Below, in pieces: positions 55,115 through 63,524 of a DNA stretch of 64,000 nt (its first letter is position 1; every line of letters starts with the position of its first letter). The notes under the pieces were generated by a model, which had not been told where the DNA came from, did not search any database, and saw only the letters and a list, made by a program, of their open reading frames with translations. Both the position numbers and the translations under genes were made by a program. Source of the DNA: an uncultured Verrucomicrobiales bacterium (GTDB taxonomy: Bacteria; Verrucomicrobiota; Verrucomicrobiia; Verrucomicrobiales; Akkermansiaceae); the NCBI GenBank assembly GCA_947039485.1, contig CAMQZC010000008.1:1-64000 (forward strand). The letters are read 5' to 3'.

Positions 55115-55761
55115 GAATCCTCGAGCGCAAATCTCTGCAAGCCCTGCTCAATATACTCAACGAGCAGGCTGACATGGTAGCCATCAACAAAGCCGTGATG
55201 GTACTGGATGGCTATCGGCATCATGAGACGCCCCTCGCGCAGCCTCGCCTTACCAAAGCCCAGACGTGGCACATCCGCAGGCCCTACGGGATTAAAAACA
55301 AGCGAGGTAAAACTCAGTCTTGTAAGCACGGTTACATAAAAGAGATTCGTATCTGCACTCCCCCCATAGGGAAAGCGCGTATCAGCCGCTGATGCGTCTA
55401 AACGCTCACGAGCTATCGCCGCAAAGGACGCAAAATCACGGTGGTAGTCGAGACAGGCAAAGCCAAAGCTATGATCGGGGCGCGCCACTGTCGTGGAGCC
55501 AAAGACCTCGCTGCACTCCACAATGGAGCCCTCCTTCTCAGGGTGGAAGCGGTAGCGAAAGTTCACAATCTCATTAATCGCATTCTGACTGCAGAACATG
55601 TAGGCGAGGAAAAACGATATCCCTCGCGCAGAGCAGGCTGCCTTGGCCTCCGTCACATCAATCTCAGCGGTAATCACGCCAATGGGGTTGACTCCCTCCA
55701 TACGGCTGAAGAACTCATAGTAAGGCTTACGATCCCAGCTCTCGATATCTATCTCTCTCAT
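55111..55761 (-). CDS. Chloramphenicol acetyltransferase-like (CatA fold) protein
   Basis: An acetyl-CoA-dependent acyltransferase of the trimeric CAT family. The active-site motif is HHGFVDGYHVS, with catalytic His189 and structural Asp193 in the HxxxD pattern; SFTSLVF near residue 150 matches the substrate serine region, and SFFLAYMFCSQNAINEIVNFRYR is a typical N-terminal segment. Length 216 aa is normal. Chloramphenicol as substrate is not assured; many chromosomal relatives have other acceptors. Its stop overlaps the decayed lipoprotein copy. Confidence 0.85.
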   Translation of the reverse strand: MREIDIESWDRKPYYEFFSRMEGVNPIGVITAEIDVTEAKAACSARGISFFLAYMFCSQNAINEIVNFRYRFHPEKEGSIVECSEVFGSTTVARPDHSFGFACLDYHRDFASFAAIARERLDASAADTRFPYGGSADTNLFYVTVLTRLSFTSLVFNPVGPADVPRLGFGKARLREGRLMMPIAIQYHHGFVDGYHVSLLVEYIEQGLQRFALEDS

Positions 55762-55850
55762 GACTCAATCATCCCTAATGCATAACAACAAAGAGCCACC
55801 GAGCAAAAAGCTAGGTGGCTCTGAAATTGTAATTTACTCAAGCGTGTTGC

Positions 55851-56285
55851 TTAGTTGGGCTGACTGCGAGTGAATGACTCTTGGGATTGGAAGCCAAGCT
55901 CCTGAGGAAGCTCGGAGAAACCTCCCCAGACATTGTAGCGACGGCTACCACTGCGACCGCAGCTACCCTGATAGGGTGGGCGGTAAGTGCACTTGTAAGT
56001 AGGAGCCCAAAAGGTAACAAGCTCATACACACCATAACCCATACGCTGGAAGGTGCGTGAGAGACCATCAACCACACCGACGCTAGCGCCAGCATAGTTG
56101 CCTTGAGCACTGTTCCACTTAAAAATGGTAACAGGTAGTTCCTCAACGGCATAGATAATGTTACCCAAAGCACGTCCGAGCTTACGGGTAGCGGTGTATT
56201 CCGAAGCGGGCGGGGCCTGGATGTCGGCCATAGCTGTACCCGCGAGGGCCAGCAACAGGGTGGATGAAAGTAGTAAGCTCTTCAT
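55851..56285 (-). CDS. Exosortase system-associated protein, TIGR04073-like
   Basis: Signal peptide (MKSLLLSSTLLLALAGTAMA) and a 124-residue mature domain with RKLGRALGNIIYAVEELPVTIFKWNSAQG, then AGASVGVVDGLSRTFQRMGYGVYELVTFWAPTY, the repeating pattern of the TIGR04073 family found in genomes with PEP-CTERM/exosortase systems. Function unknown. ATG 56285 is chosen because TTGCGA-17-TATCAA ends 10 nt before it and because the longer frame has no signal peptide at its start. Its presence supports an exosortase elsewhere in the genome. Confidence 0.75.
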   Translation of the reverse strand: MKSLLLSSTLLLALAGTAMADIQAPPASEYTATRKLGRALGNIIYAVEELPVTIFKWNSAQGNYAGASVGVVDGLSRTFQRMGYGVYELVTFWAPTYKCTYRPPYQGSCGRSGSRRYNVWGGFSELPQELGFQSQESFTRSQPN

Positions 56286-56295
56286 GTTGGAAATA

Positions 56296-56324
56296 TTGAT
56301 ACCATATTTAGAGAGGCGTCGCAA
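56296..56324 (-). promoter_or_regulatory. Promoter of the TIGR04073-like gene
   Basis: TTGCGA, 17 bp, TATCAA, 10 nt before ATG 56285 on the minus strand. Confidence 0.5.
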
Positions 56325-56352
56325 GTAAAAAAAACCTTCTTCGCAGAGTTTT

Positions 56353-57588
56353 TTACAGAGTGCTAATATCCAAATCAATTTCCTCATCGCTCAGATAGCA
56401 CCCTAAGTCGGATCCATACCAATGTCCATTGGTAAATGCGGCGCGAGTTCGGAACCCACCACCACAGAGGGAGAAGAACTTACAGCGACCGCATCGCCCC
56501 TCGATACTTTTTTGACGCACCAGTGGATCAGCTGAACCACGGAGCTCATCGAGCTGCGTACTCGCCTCACCAGCACGCGCCTCCCAAATCTGAGAAAAGG
56601 CGTTATCCTTCACATTACCCAGCGTCACACCCTGCCAAAACTGATCGGGATGCACATCACCCTGTGTATCTATGTTAGATATGCCGCGGCCAGAGCTATT
56701 CGCACCGCCACCATTCCACTGCAACAAGCTCAGGGTCTGAGCAGCGAGTGGGGAGCCCTCGCGCAGCTGGCGCAGCAGTAGGTAAATCCCATCTGCAGGC
56801 TGAGTCACGGTCAGCAGCTCACGGCCAGAGCCTGAGGCATGCCATGCCTCAGCTCGTGCGATGAGCATATCCATCGCTGCACGCGCCTCTTCCGGCGTAA
56901 GACTAGCCACATCCACCCCGCGCCCTGTAGGTACTAGGTGATAGAAGCAAACGCGCTGGATGCCCTGCTCCTCAATAAAGTCTAAGATCTGCTCCATGCA
57001 CTGCACATTATTGCGCGTCAGCGTCAGGCGCAGTCCTGTCTTCTGCCCCACCTCCTCACAGAGACGGAACCCACGAATAGCCGCCTCAAAGCTGCCCTTC
57101 ACACCGCGGAACTCATCATGAATATCCCCAATACCATCTAGCGAGATACCCACGTAGGCCACCTCCAGCTTCTTAAAGAGAGCCGCGAGAGCGGGCGTAA
57201 TGCGTGTTCCATTTGTTGAGATGGTCACCTTGAGACCACGACCCGTCGCACGCTCCAGAATCTTGGGCAGCTGGGGGTGCAGAAGAGGCTCGCCGCCCGA
57301 GAGCAGCAGCGCGCTCGCGCCATAATCAGCGAGATCATCAATCACCCCACAGCACTGCTCCCAGCTCAGCTCACCGTCATAGAGCTCGGCATGCGAGTCA
57401 GCATAGCAGTGCACGCAGCGCAGGTTACAGGTGCGCGTGATATTCCACACCACAATAGGCTTTCGGGCACGCGAGGAAGCGGGCATACATGCAGCAGTGC
57501 TCTCATCGCGGCGTCCATGCCCCTGTCCATATCGTAGGTGGTCAGCTGGCTGTGCAGCACCAGTCCAAAGTCGTGTAATATTAATCAT
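56353..57588 (-). CDS. ahbC: Radical SAM protein, AhbC/NirJ-like (12,18-didecarboxysirohaem deacetylase candidate)
   Basis: The [4Fe-4S]-SAM motif is CNLRCVHC (Cys54, Cys58, Cys61) after VVWNITRT. The N-terminal INITRLWTG...DHLRYG resembles AhbC/NirJ2 proteins. LLSGGEPLLHPQL, TISTNGTRI and ISLDGIGDIHDEFRGV follow the radical SAM barrel, and GRCGRCKFFSLCGGG is a SPASM-type C-terminal cluster. In the sirohaem route AhbC removes two acetate groups to make Fe-coproporphyrin. It lies 23 nt after the AhbD-like gene, supporting a haem pathway, though other SPASM roles cannot be excluded. Confidence 0.78.
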   Translation of the reverse strand: MINITRLWTGAAQPADHLRYGQGHGRRDESTAACMPASSRARKPIVVWNITRTCNLRCVHCYADSHAELYDGELSWEQCCGVIDDLADYGASALLLSGGEPLLHPQLPKILERATGRGLKVTISTNGTRITPALAALFKKLEVAYVGISLDGIGDIHDEFRGVKGSFEAAIRGFRLCEEVGQKTGLRLTLTRNNVQCMEQILDFIEEQGIQRVCFYHLVPTGRGVDVASLTPEEARAAMDMLIARAEAWHASGSGRELLTVTQPADGIYLLLRQLREGSPLAAQTLSLLQWNGGGANSSGRGISNIDTQGDVHPDQFWQGVTLGNVKDNAFSQIWEARAGEASTQLDELRGSADPLVRQKSIEGRCGRCKFFSLCGGGFRTRAAFTNGHWYGSDLGCYLSDEEIDLDISTL

Positions 57589-57611
57589 AATTGTCGTGTA
57601 TTAAAAAATCT

Positions 57612-58679
57612 TCAAGCCCGCCCTCGCAAGGACGCAGGGATATAAGAACAAAGCGGGTCGGCAGCCATCATATCGCCCTCCATCCCCAGAGCGCGCGCAC
57701 GCGAGCCACCGCAGAGACGGCGATACTCACAGCGACCACACTTACCACCCAGCGCATCATCATCGCGCAACAGGCGAAAAAGAGGATGCGTCCGATAGAC
57801 ATGAGCCAAGTCATCCACCTTCACATTTCCTGCCGTCATCGGGAGGAAACCACTAGGCTGAATATCGCCATTGTGAGAGATAAAGAGTACGCCCTTGCCA
57901 TCGCGCGTCGGGATGGCAGCGCGAGCGGGCTTCTCCCCGCGCAACGCAGCCTGCGCTATCGCCACGCGGCGGTAGTGATGCCCCTCTGTAGTCTTCACCC
58001 CAAAGCTAACCTCACGGCTCAACTGCTCGATACGCAGCCAGACATCCTCCACCTCATCAGCAGATGGCAGCTCATCGAGTGAAGCACGCCCCGTAGGCAC
58101 CAGCAAGAACACACTCCACATATCGGGTTCAATCTCACGCATCAGCGAGAGAAATCCATCCAGCTCAGCAATCGTGCTCTTGGTAATTGTCGTATTCACC
58201 TGTAGGTGGATGCCCGCCGCCTTGCAGCGGCGAGCCGCCTCCAGCGTGCGCTCAAAGGTATGCGGTACTCCGCGAAAGCGATCGTGGGTCTCCTGCGTCG
58301 CTCCATCGAGACTCAAACTCAAGCTATGCACGCCCATCTCCTTGAGGGCAACCATATCAGCGCGCAAAAGCAGTGGTGTCGCAGCAGGACTCAGAGCCAC
58401 GCGCAAGCCCTTGCTAGCGGCATAGCGCACAAGCTGCTCCATATCGGAGCGCAGCATAGGGTCACCGCCCGTGAGCACCAGCATAGGGGGACGCAGTGCG
58501 GCAATCTGATCAATGAGGGCTATCGACTCATCATGAGTCAGCTCATCGGGCAATGGACGAGGTTGAGCCGTAGCACGGCAATGTGTACAAGCTAACGCGC
58601 ATGCGCGGGTCAGCTCCCAAAACATAATGAAAGGAGTCTCATCTAAATCAAGCGAAGCAAAGTGGGGACGTGCAGACAC
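57612..58679 (-). CDS. ahbD: Radical SAM protein, AhbD-like (haem synthase candidate, TIGR04053-like)
   Basis: Motif CALACTHC (Cys27, Cys31, Cys34) in WELTRACALACTHCRATAQP, then VLTGGDPMLRSDMEQLV, LSPAATPLL, LSLDGATQETHDRFRGV and VFLLVPTGRA, all typical of the TIGR04053/AhbD group. A C-terminal cluster GKCGRCEYRRLCGG and a final Cys complete a SPASM-like domain. AhbD decarboxylates Fe-coproporphyrin III to haem. The GTG start at 58679 lies 6 nt after TAAAAT, with TTGCTT 17 bp upstream. It heads a two-gene operon with the AhbC-like gene. Confidence 0.8.
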   Translation of the reverse strand: MSARPHFASLDLDETPFIMFWELTRACALACTHCRATAQPRPLPDELTHDESIALIDQIAALRPPMLVLTGGDPMLRSDMEQLVRYAASKGLRVALSPAATPLLLRADMVALKEMGVHSLSLSLDGATQETHDRFRGVPHTFERTLEAARRCKAAGIHLQVNTTITKSTIAELDGFLSLMREIEPDMWSVFLLVPTGRASLDELPSADEVEDVWLRIEQLSREVSFGVKTTEGHHYRRVAIAQAALRGEKPARAAIPTRDGKGVLFISHNGDIQPSGFLPMTAGNVKVDDLAHVYRTHPLFRLLRDDDALGGKCGRCEYRRLCGGSRARALGMEGDMMAADPLCSYIPASLRGRA

Positions 58680-58685
58680 GCTCAG

Positions 58686-58714
58686 ATTTTACCACTAGCA
58701 GCAGCAGCAAGCAA
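58686..58714 (-). promoter_or_regulatory. Promoter of the ahbD-ahbC operon
   Basis: TTGCTT, 17 bp, TAAAAT, 6 nt before GTG 58679 on the minus strand. Confidence 0.6.
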
Positions 58715-58889
58715 GCACCAATACAACAGAGTCAACTAGAGAGCGAGTAATCAGCACTTCACCATCCACAATCTCCGCGCTGCCCATTCTCCAGCGAGGG
58801 CAGGCTATCCACAGGAACCCATTTTCACAATACTCCATCAGGTGAAAATAGAAAAAAACAAAAAAACAAAAAACCTTAAGATAAAATCC

Positions 58890-58918
58890 TTGACACAGGA
58901 ATCAATATCATGTATATT
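58890..58918 (+). promoter_or_regulatory. Promoter of rpsU
   Basis: TTGACA, 17 bp, TATATT, leaving a leader of about 43 nt to ATG 58969. The leader holds AAGAAAAG 14 nt before the start, so this gene is not leaderless. Confidence 0.8.
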
Positions 58919-58968
58919 TGCCGCCCATCCCGAACACTTAATCCAACTAAGAAAAGACCAGATTTCAT

Positions 58969-59208
58969 ATGCGTTCCATCACTGTACGTAAAGGCGAACC
59001 AATCGACCGCGCCCTCAAGCGCCTCAAGACAAAACTCGACACCGAAGGTATCCTCGAAGAAATGCGCCGTCGCCGCAACTTCGAATCCCCAGTCGAAACT
59101 AAGCGCCGCAAAGCCCGCTCTGCAGGCAAGCGCAACAAAATTAAATGGCGCTTCACCAACAAGGAAGAGATTGCAGTATCCGCTGTAACTCCATCCGTTG
59201 AAGCCTAA
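58969..59208 (+). CDS. rpsU: 30S ribosomal protein S21
   Basis: A small basic ribosomal protein near the mRNA exit of the 30S subunit. MRSITVRKGEPIDRALKRLKTKL, EMRRRRNFE and the basic KRRKARSAGKRNK match S21. The last 20 residues (FTNKEEIAVSAVTPSVEA) extend beyond the usual end. Length 79 aa. It is monocistronic, with its own promoter and terminator. Confidence 0.95.
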   Translation: MRSITVRKGEPIDRALKRLKTKLDTEGILEEMRRRRNFESPVETKRRKARSAGKRNKIKWRFTNKEEIAVSAVTPSVEA

Positions 59209-59232
59209 ATTGGCTCGTTCGGGTAATTTTAA

Positions 59233-59267
59233 GAAAAAGGCGAATCCTCAGGGATTCGTCTTTTTCT
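59233..59267 (+). terminator. Terminator of rpsU
   Basis: AAAAAGGCGAATCC pairs with GGATTCGTCTTTTT, loop TCAG. Confidence 0.9.
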
Positions 59268-59398
59268 TCTTTTAATAATAACGAGTAGGACGTTGATGAT
59301 AAATCCCTGCCTTAGACCAGCGCAGAGGATCGCAGGCAGAACTAAGGTCTTGGAGTCCTTGCCCGACACACTTTCCCTGCCAGCAACTAACTTTTAAC

Positions 59399-59427
59399 GT
59401 GACAAGCCGCGCCCCCTCGCGCATACT
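59399..59427 (+). promoter_or_regulatory. Promoter of the LOG-family gene
   Basis: GTGACA, 17 bp, CATACT, 7 nt before ATG 59435. The longer GTG frame at 59399 starts inside the -35 box and is excluded. Confidence 0.7.
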
Positions 59428-59434
59428 ACGAGAC

Positions 59435-60517
59435 ATGAAAGAGAAGAGTCATCTTGCAGCTCGCGACATCAGCGCCAACTCCGAGCAGGTCGAGTCCATC
59501 CACATCCCAGCCTCCACAGGCAATCCCATCCTTGACGCGAATCTCTACGACATCGCCCATCGATTCAGCGGGGGACACAGCCCAGACTGCATCCTCCAGC
59601 TACTATCCACCGTCATGAATGCGGCCTCCAGCCCGCTTGGCGAGCATGACCTACAGATCATGAATCGCAGTCTCGCTGAGCTTTATCACGCTGACATGCT
59701 TTTCCACCCCTACGAGCACACAATTAAAGTAACCTGCTTTGGCTCCGCTCGCATCAAGAAAGGCAGCCCCGCCTACAGCATCGCCCATGACTTTGCCAAG
59801 CTCGCCATTGAGGCAGGCACCATGGTCATCACAGGTGGTGGTCCAGGAATCATGGAGGCAGCCAATGAGGGAGCTGGACGTGAGAACTCCTTTGGTCTCA
59901 ACATCACCCTACCCTTCGAGCAGCATCCCAACCCAATCGTGGATGGCAGCAACAAGATGATGGACTTCTACTATTTCTTCACCCGCAAGCTCAATCTCGT
60001 CAAGCAGACAGATGCGCTCGTGGCATTCCCCGGTGGATTTGGCACCATGGATGAGATTTATGAGAGCATCACGCTCATCCAGACAGGCAAGAGCATCATC
60101 TTCCCCATCGTACTCATTGACCCCCCAGGCGACCAGTTCTGGACGCGCTGGATGAACTTTGTCAAGAAGGAGCTCGTCGAAGAAGGACTTATCTCACACG
60201 ATGACATGGATTTCATCTACCTCACCAAAAGCGCAGTGGATGCCGTGGCTCACATCGAGAAGTTCTACAGCCGCTATCACTCCTACATCTATGAGGGCAA
60301 CGGTATCACTATCCGCATCAAAGAGCCCCTGCCAAAAAGCACACTGAGCCTCATCCGAGATGAATACAGCGATATCCTACCCAATGGTATAACACAACTC
60401 ATGCACGATGAGCAGGACTGCGATTGCAACCTCTGCGATCTACCCCGACTCAAGGGGCAATTCACACCGGGCAACTACGCGCGCCTGCGCCAGCTCATTG
60501 ATGAGATTAATGACTGA
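59435..60517 (+). CDS. LOG family (TIGR00730) Rossmann-fold protein
   Basis: Lysine-decarboxylase-like fold, known to hydrolyse nucleoside 5'-monophosphates such as cytokinin precursors or AMP. Signatures are VITGGGPGIMEAANEGAGR and PGGFGTMDEIYE. The protein is 360 aa, longer than simple LOG proteins, with an N-terminal helical part (PDCILQLLSTVMNAA) and a C-terminal domain holding DEQDCDCNLCDLPRLKGQF, a Cys cluster of possible metal-binding type. Start 59435 follows from the promoter. The physiological substrate is unknown. Confidence 0.85.
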   Translation: MKEKSHLAARDISANSEQVESIHIPASTGNPILDANLYDIAHRFSGGHSPDCILQLLSTVMNAASSPLGEHDLQIMNRSLAELYHADMLFHPYEHTIKVTCFGSARIKKGSPAYSIAHDFAKLAIEAGTMVITGGGPGIMEAANEGAGRENSFGLNITLPFEQHPNPIVDGSNKMMDFYYFFTRKLNLVKQTDALVAFPGGFGTMDEIYESITLIQTGKSIIFPIVLIDPPGDQFWTRWMNFVKKELVEEGLISHDDMDFIYLTKSAVDAVAHIEKFYSRYHSYIYEGNGITIRIKEPLPKSTLSLIRDEYSDILPNGITQLMHDEQDCDCNLCDLPRLKGQFTPGNYARLRQLIDEIND

Positions 60518-60549
60518 TAGTGCAGAGGAATCTTATCATCCATCATAAC

Positions 60550-60587
60550 AATAGGCGTCTACCACCACGGTAGACGCCTATTATCTT
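60550..60587. terminator. Bidirectional terminator between LOG and amidase genes
   Basis: AATAGGCGTCTACC pairs with GGTAGACGCCTATT. T-rich on both strands; the genes are convergent. Confidence 0.88.
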
Positions 60588-60610
60588 TAAATACGCACAA
60601 GGTGCCCTGC

Positions 60611-61522
60611 TCAATGCAGCAACTTAGCACCCTTGACCCTGAGGCGGCGCGACTCAGCCGCATAGCCAAAGGAGCCCTCATCACCACGATTCTCATCCTT
60701 GCGGATATGGCGAGGCGCGCTGCCATAGCGGCGCATGTAGTCCACGATACCCTGCCCCACAGACTCGGCGTAGGCCACAGCATTTTTGTGCTTCGTAAGA
60801 TAATTGGCATGGTTGCGATTATTGACAAAGGCGACCTCGATAATAGCTGCTGGGATACCAGAATCATCACAGGCATTCATCCAACCTGCTCCGCGCCCAG
60901 CATCAACAGATCGCTGCTGCAGGCTGATACCACGACCGCCATTGGGCATGCCGTTGGGCTCATCAAGGATATCCTCCTCCATGCGGGTCTTGAGACACTC
61001 CGCGAGCTGACGCCCATTATACTTGTTATAAACAAGCAGACCTTGAGAGCCGCCCGAGACCCAGCGAGAGGAGGAGGAGTTGAGATGAAGGAATACAGCA
61101 CAGCTCGCCTTGCTCCAAATAGCGTAATCAGCACTTACCATACCACCTGAGACGCGATCGGGATGGTAGCGCGAGGGGTAGCGACCCAAGCCAGCACCGG
61201 GCTTCTTGAGATGCACCACGCCAGACCGCTTGGCATACCTGCGCATCTCCGCATCACTGGGCATATTGCCCCGGTTGCTAACAGCGCATTTGTAACCTGC
61301 GCGCTCAATCACGCGCTTGGTATAATAACTGTACTCATACCAAAACTGAACCTCCTCGAGTCGAGTACCATTGACGGCAGAGGGCGCGCGCGCCCCCGCA
61401 GCCTGCGTCGCGTGACCGATATCGAGCACGACAACCCCTCCTGCTCCCCCTGTCCAGCTAGAGCAGGAGGATAAAATCAGAGAACAAGCGAGTGAGAGAA
61501 AACAAATCAGAGTGTGACGCAT
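60611..61522 (-). CDS. Lipoprotein N-acetylmuramoyl-L-alanine amidase (Amidase_3)
   Basis: A cell-wall amidase with a lipoprotein signal (MRHTLICFLSLACSLILSSC). The catalytic domain starts VVVLDIGHATQ with the first zinc His, then FLHLNSSSS and GIPAAIIEVAFVNNRNHANYL with the catalytic Glu. It carries an insertion (GGRGISLQQRSVDAGRGAGW) between these. ATG 61522 is taken rather than the longer frame because TAGACA-17-TATAGT ends 6 nt before it and the signal peptide begins there. Likely role: daughter-cell separation or peptidoglycan turnover. Length 303 aa. Confidence 0.88.
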   Translation of the reverse strand: MRHTLICFLSLACSLILSSCSSWTGGAGGVVVLDIGHATQAAGARAPSAVNGTRLEEVQFWYEYSYYTKRVIERAGYKCAVSNRGNMPSDAEMRRYAKRSGVVHLKKPGAGLGRYPSRYHPDRVSGGMVSADYAIWSKASCAVFLHLNSSSSRWVSGGSQGLLVYNKYNGRQLAECLKTRMEEDILDEPNGMPNGGRGISLQQRSVDAGRGAGWMNACDDSGIPAAIIEVAFVNNRNHANYLTKHKNAVAYAESVGQGIVDYMRRYGSAPRHIRKDENRGDEGSFGYAAESRRLRVKGAKLLH

Positions 61523-61528
61523 CCACTG

Positions 61529-61557
61529 ACTATAAATACTCCTCACATCCCTGTCTA
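61529..61557 (-). promoter_or_regulatory. Promoter of the lipoprotein amidase gene
   Basis: TAGACA, 17 bp, TATAGT, 6 nt before ATG 61522 on the minus strand. Confidence 0.6.
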
Positions 61558-61621
61558 GTCCAGAAAGAGACATCCGCACAATACTCTCTACATTTTTTTC
61601 ACTAAAAATACAATTTCCAGC

Positions 61622-61650
61622 TTGACCTTCGAGACAAATAAGAGTATACT
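61622..61650 (+). promoter_or_regulatory. Promoter of tRNA-Glu
   Basis: TTGACC, 17 bp, TATACT, about 42 nt before the tRNA. Confidence 0.8.
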
Positions 61651-61692
61651 TCGCCCGCACCCCTTCTACCCGAAGGATGCAACACCGCAAAA

Positions 61693-61765
61693 GTCTCGTT
61701 CGTCTAGCGGTCTAGGACTCTCGCCTTTCACGCGAGCAACACGGGTTCGAGTCCCGTACGAGATG
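61693..61765 (+). tRNA. tRNA-Glu (TTC)
   Basis: Acceptor GTCTCGT/ACGAGAT, anticodon stem CTCGC/GCGAG with loop CTTTCAC (anticodon TTC), T-arm ACGGG-TTCGAGT-CCCGT, discriminator G. CCA not encoded. Confidence 0.96.
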
Positions 61766-61771
61766 CTAATG

Positions 61772-61805
61772 AAAAGAGCTACCACTTTGGTAGCTCTTTT
61801 CTTTT
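61772..61805 (+). terminator. Terminator after tRNA-Glu
   Basis: AAAAGAGCTACCA pairs with TGGTAGCTCTTTT, 3-nt loop, then CTTTT. Confidence 0.92.
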
Positions 61806-61827
61806 ACCCATAATCAACGCTTTTATT

Positions 61828-63198
61828 ATGATTCGATTCTTCAATATGGAGGAGTGCCGCCGCCTTCTCGCGCTCATGCTCCCCCTCTTTGCAGCCTACG
61901 TCCTACAAATGACAATGGGAGTCATTGATACAATTGTCGCAGGACAAGCAGGCCCAACCGAGCTCGCAGGCGTGGCGATGGGTAACTCCTCCTCCTTCCC
62001 CTTCTTCCTCGCAGCTGGCGCCACAATTAGCATCATCGGGCCTATCATCTCGCGCCTACGCGGTGAGGGACGCAGCGCGCGTATCGGCCACATCCTCAAT
62101 AATGGCAAGATTCTCGCAGCAATTCTTGGGGTACTCACCATTGGGGCCATGCTCAGCGTGAGCCTCATCATCCCCAGCATCAGCAGCGATGCGCAGAGCG
62201 CCACCATCGCGCAACACTATATATACTACCTCAGCCTCGGTATCCCTGCGCTGATTATGCAGCGCGTCATCCAATCCAATTTCGAGGGCCACAGCCAGAC
62301 GCGCCCAGCAATGGTCGTTGGCCTCTTTGGAGCCCTGCTTAACTACCCACTCAATGTCTCCTTTGTCTTTGGCTGGGGCCCAATCCCTGCCATGGGTGGT
62401 GCTGGCTGCGGCCTAGCAACAGCACTCATCAACATTGCCAACTTTGCCGCTCTCTTTGCCCTGAGCTATAGCTCGAGCCGCCACCGTGGCTACATCAAGC
62501 AAATGCTGCGCTGGCGCCGTATCGACTGGAAGCCCTGCAAACGCATCCTCACACTAGGTATCCCCCTGGGCTTTGCCACGCTGGCAGAGGCCTCCTTCTT
62601 TGGCGTGGTCACACTCATCATAGCAGCCCTCGGCGTCGTAGCGGTCGGAGCCCAGCAGATCGCTATTAGCGTCTCGAGCATCATCTTCATGTTCCCCCTC
62701 TCCATGAGCATCGCCGCGTCAATCCGCGCCGCCTACCACATTGGCCAAAAGGATGCAACCAAGTTCAAGCAGCTCGTTGCCACCGCCCTCGTCACCACTC
62801 TCTGCGGTGTCTCCATCATCATGTGCGCCTCAATCACCCTGCGCTACCCACTACTCAGATGCTACACCGATGAGACAGCCATCATCGACATTGCGCAACT
62901 ACTCATCATCCTCTGTGCCCTCTATCAGATACCCGATGCCATCCAAGCCCTGATGAACGGCATCCTGCGCGGCTGCCACGACACACGCATCATCACCGCT
63001 GTTACCATCAGCTGCTACTGGATGCTCGGCGTCCCCCTCTCCTTCATCCTCATCCGCACGGACTTAATTGTCCCAGCCATGGGCCCTGCTGGTGCTTGGG
63101 TGAGCTTCATCGTCGCCCTCACAGCCACGGCCATCTTGCTCAGCCTGCGACTGCGCCACACCACACGCAAAATGATTACTCAAGGAGATATTTATTAA
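61828..63198 (+). CDS. MATE family multidrug/Na+ efflux transporter
   Basis: A 12-helix inner-membrane antiporter of 456 aa. The first helix region LLALMLPLFAAYVLQMTMGVIDTIVAGQAGPTELAGVAMG is diagnostic, followed by the paired half with LGIPLGFATLAEASFFGVVTLIIAALG and GAQQIAISVSSIIFMFPLSMSIAASIRA, and the late motif MNGILRGCHDTR. Members expel cationic drugs or metabolites using Na+ or H+. It starts 23 nt after the tRNA-Glu terminator. A collapsed paralogue lies immediately downstream. Confidence 0.92.
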   Translation: MIRFFNMEECRRLLALMLPLFAAYVLQMTMGVIDTIVAGQAGPTELAGVAMGNSSSFPFFLAAGATISIIGPIISRLRGEGRSARIGHILNNGKILAAILGVLTIGAMLSVSLIIPSISSDAQSATIAQHYIYYLSLGIPALIMQRVIQSNFEGHSQTRPAMVVGLFGALLNYPLNVSFVFGWGPIPAMGGAGCGLATALINIANFAALFALSYSSSRHRGYIKQMLRWRRIDWKPCKRILTLGIPLGFATLAEASFFGVVTLIIAALGVVAVGAQQIAISVSSIIFMFPLSMSIAASIRAAYHIGQKDATKFKQLVATALVTTLCGVSIIMCASITLRYPLLRCYTDETAIIDIAQLLIILCALYQIPDAIQALMNGILRGCHDTRIITAVTISCYWMLGVPLSFILIRTDLIVPAMGPAGAWVSFIVALTATAILLSLRLRHTTRKMITQGDIY

Positions 63199-63207
63199 TA
63201 TTAAATT

Positions 63208-63524
63208 AGTACATTCTACTCTTTTGACAAGAAAGAACTACAGCACCTTCTCCCGTTAACCTTACCACTCTTCATCGCCTACTTGCGGCAGGTGATCATG
63301 CTGGGCGTGGATACCATCGTGGCAGGGCGAGCGAATGTAACAGATTTTGCGACTATTGGATACTTGGAGTACCGCTCTCCTACATCTTCATTCACAAAGA
63401 CCGGCTCGGACCCGCAGGAGCATGGATTAGCATGATTGTATCAAACGCAGCCGCAGCAGTACTACTCCGCATCAGACAGCACAAGAGATCAAGCAAACTC
63501 ATCGCCAGCTGGAAAATCCGTTGA
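63208..63524 (+). pseudogene. Internally deleted remnant of a second MATE gene
   Basis: Two pieces of a MATE gene are joined. From about 63226 one frame gives DKKELQHLLPLTLPLFIAY, then LGVDTIVAG, matching the first helix of the intact neighbour. From about 63351 another frame gives YWILGVPLSYIFIHKDRLG and PAGAWISMIVSN, matching its last helices, ending in TGA at 63522. Roughly 370 codons between them are missing and the frame changes at the joint. No start codon remains. The -35 box of purN overlaps its stop. Confidence 0.85.

Noticed and set aside
54804..55392. Two plus-strand open frames of 68 and 129 aa
   Set aside because: The first lies in the decayed lipoprotein copy and the second is mostly antisense to the CAT-like gene. 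Neither resembles the ancestral protein in frame.
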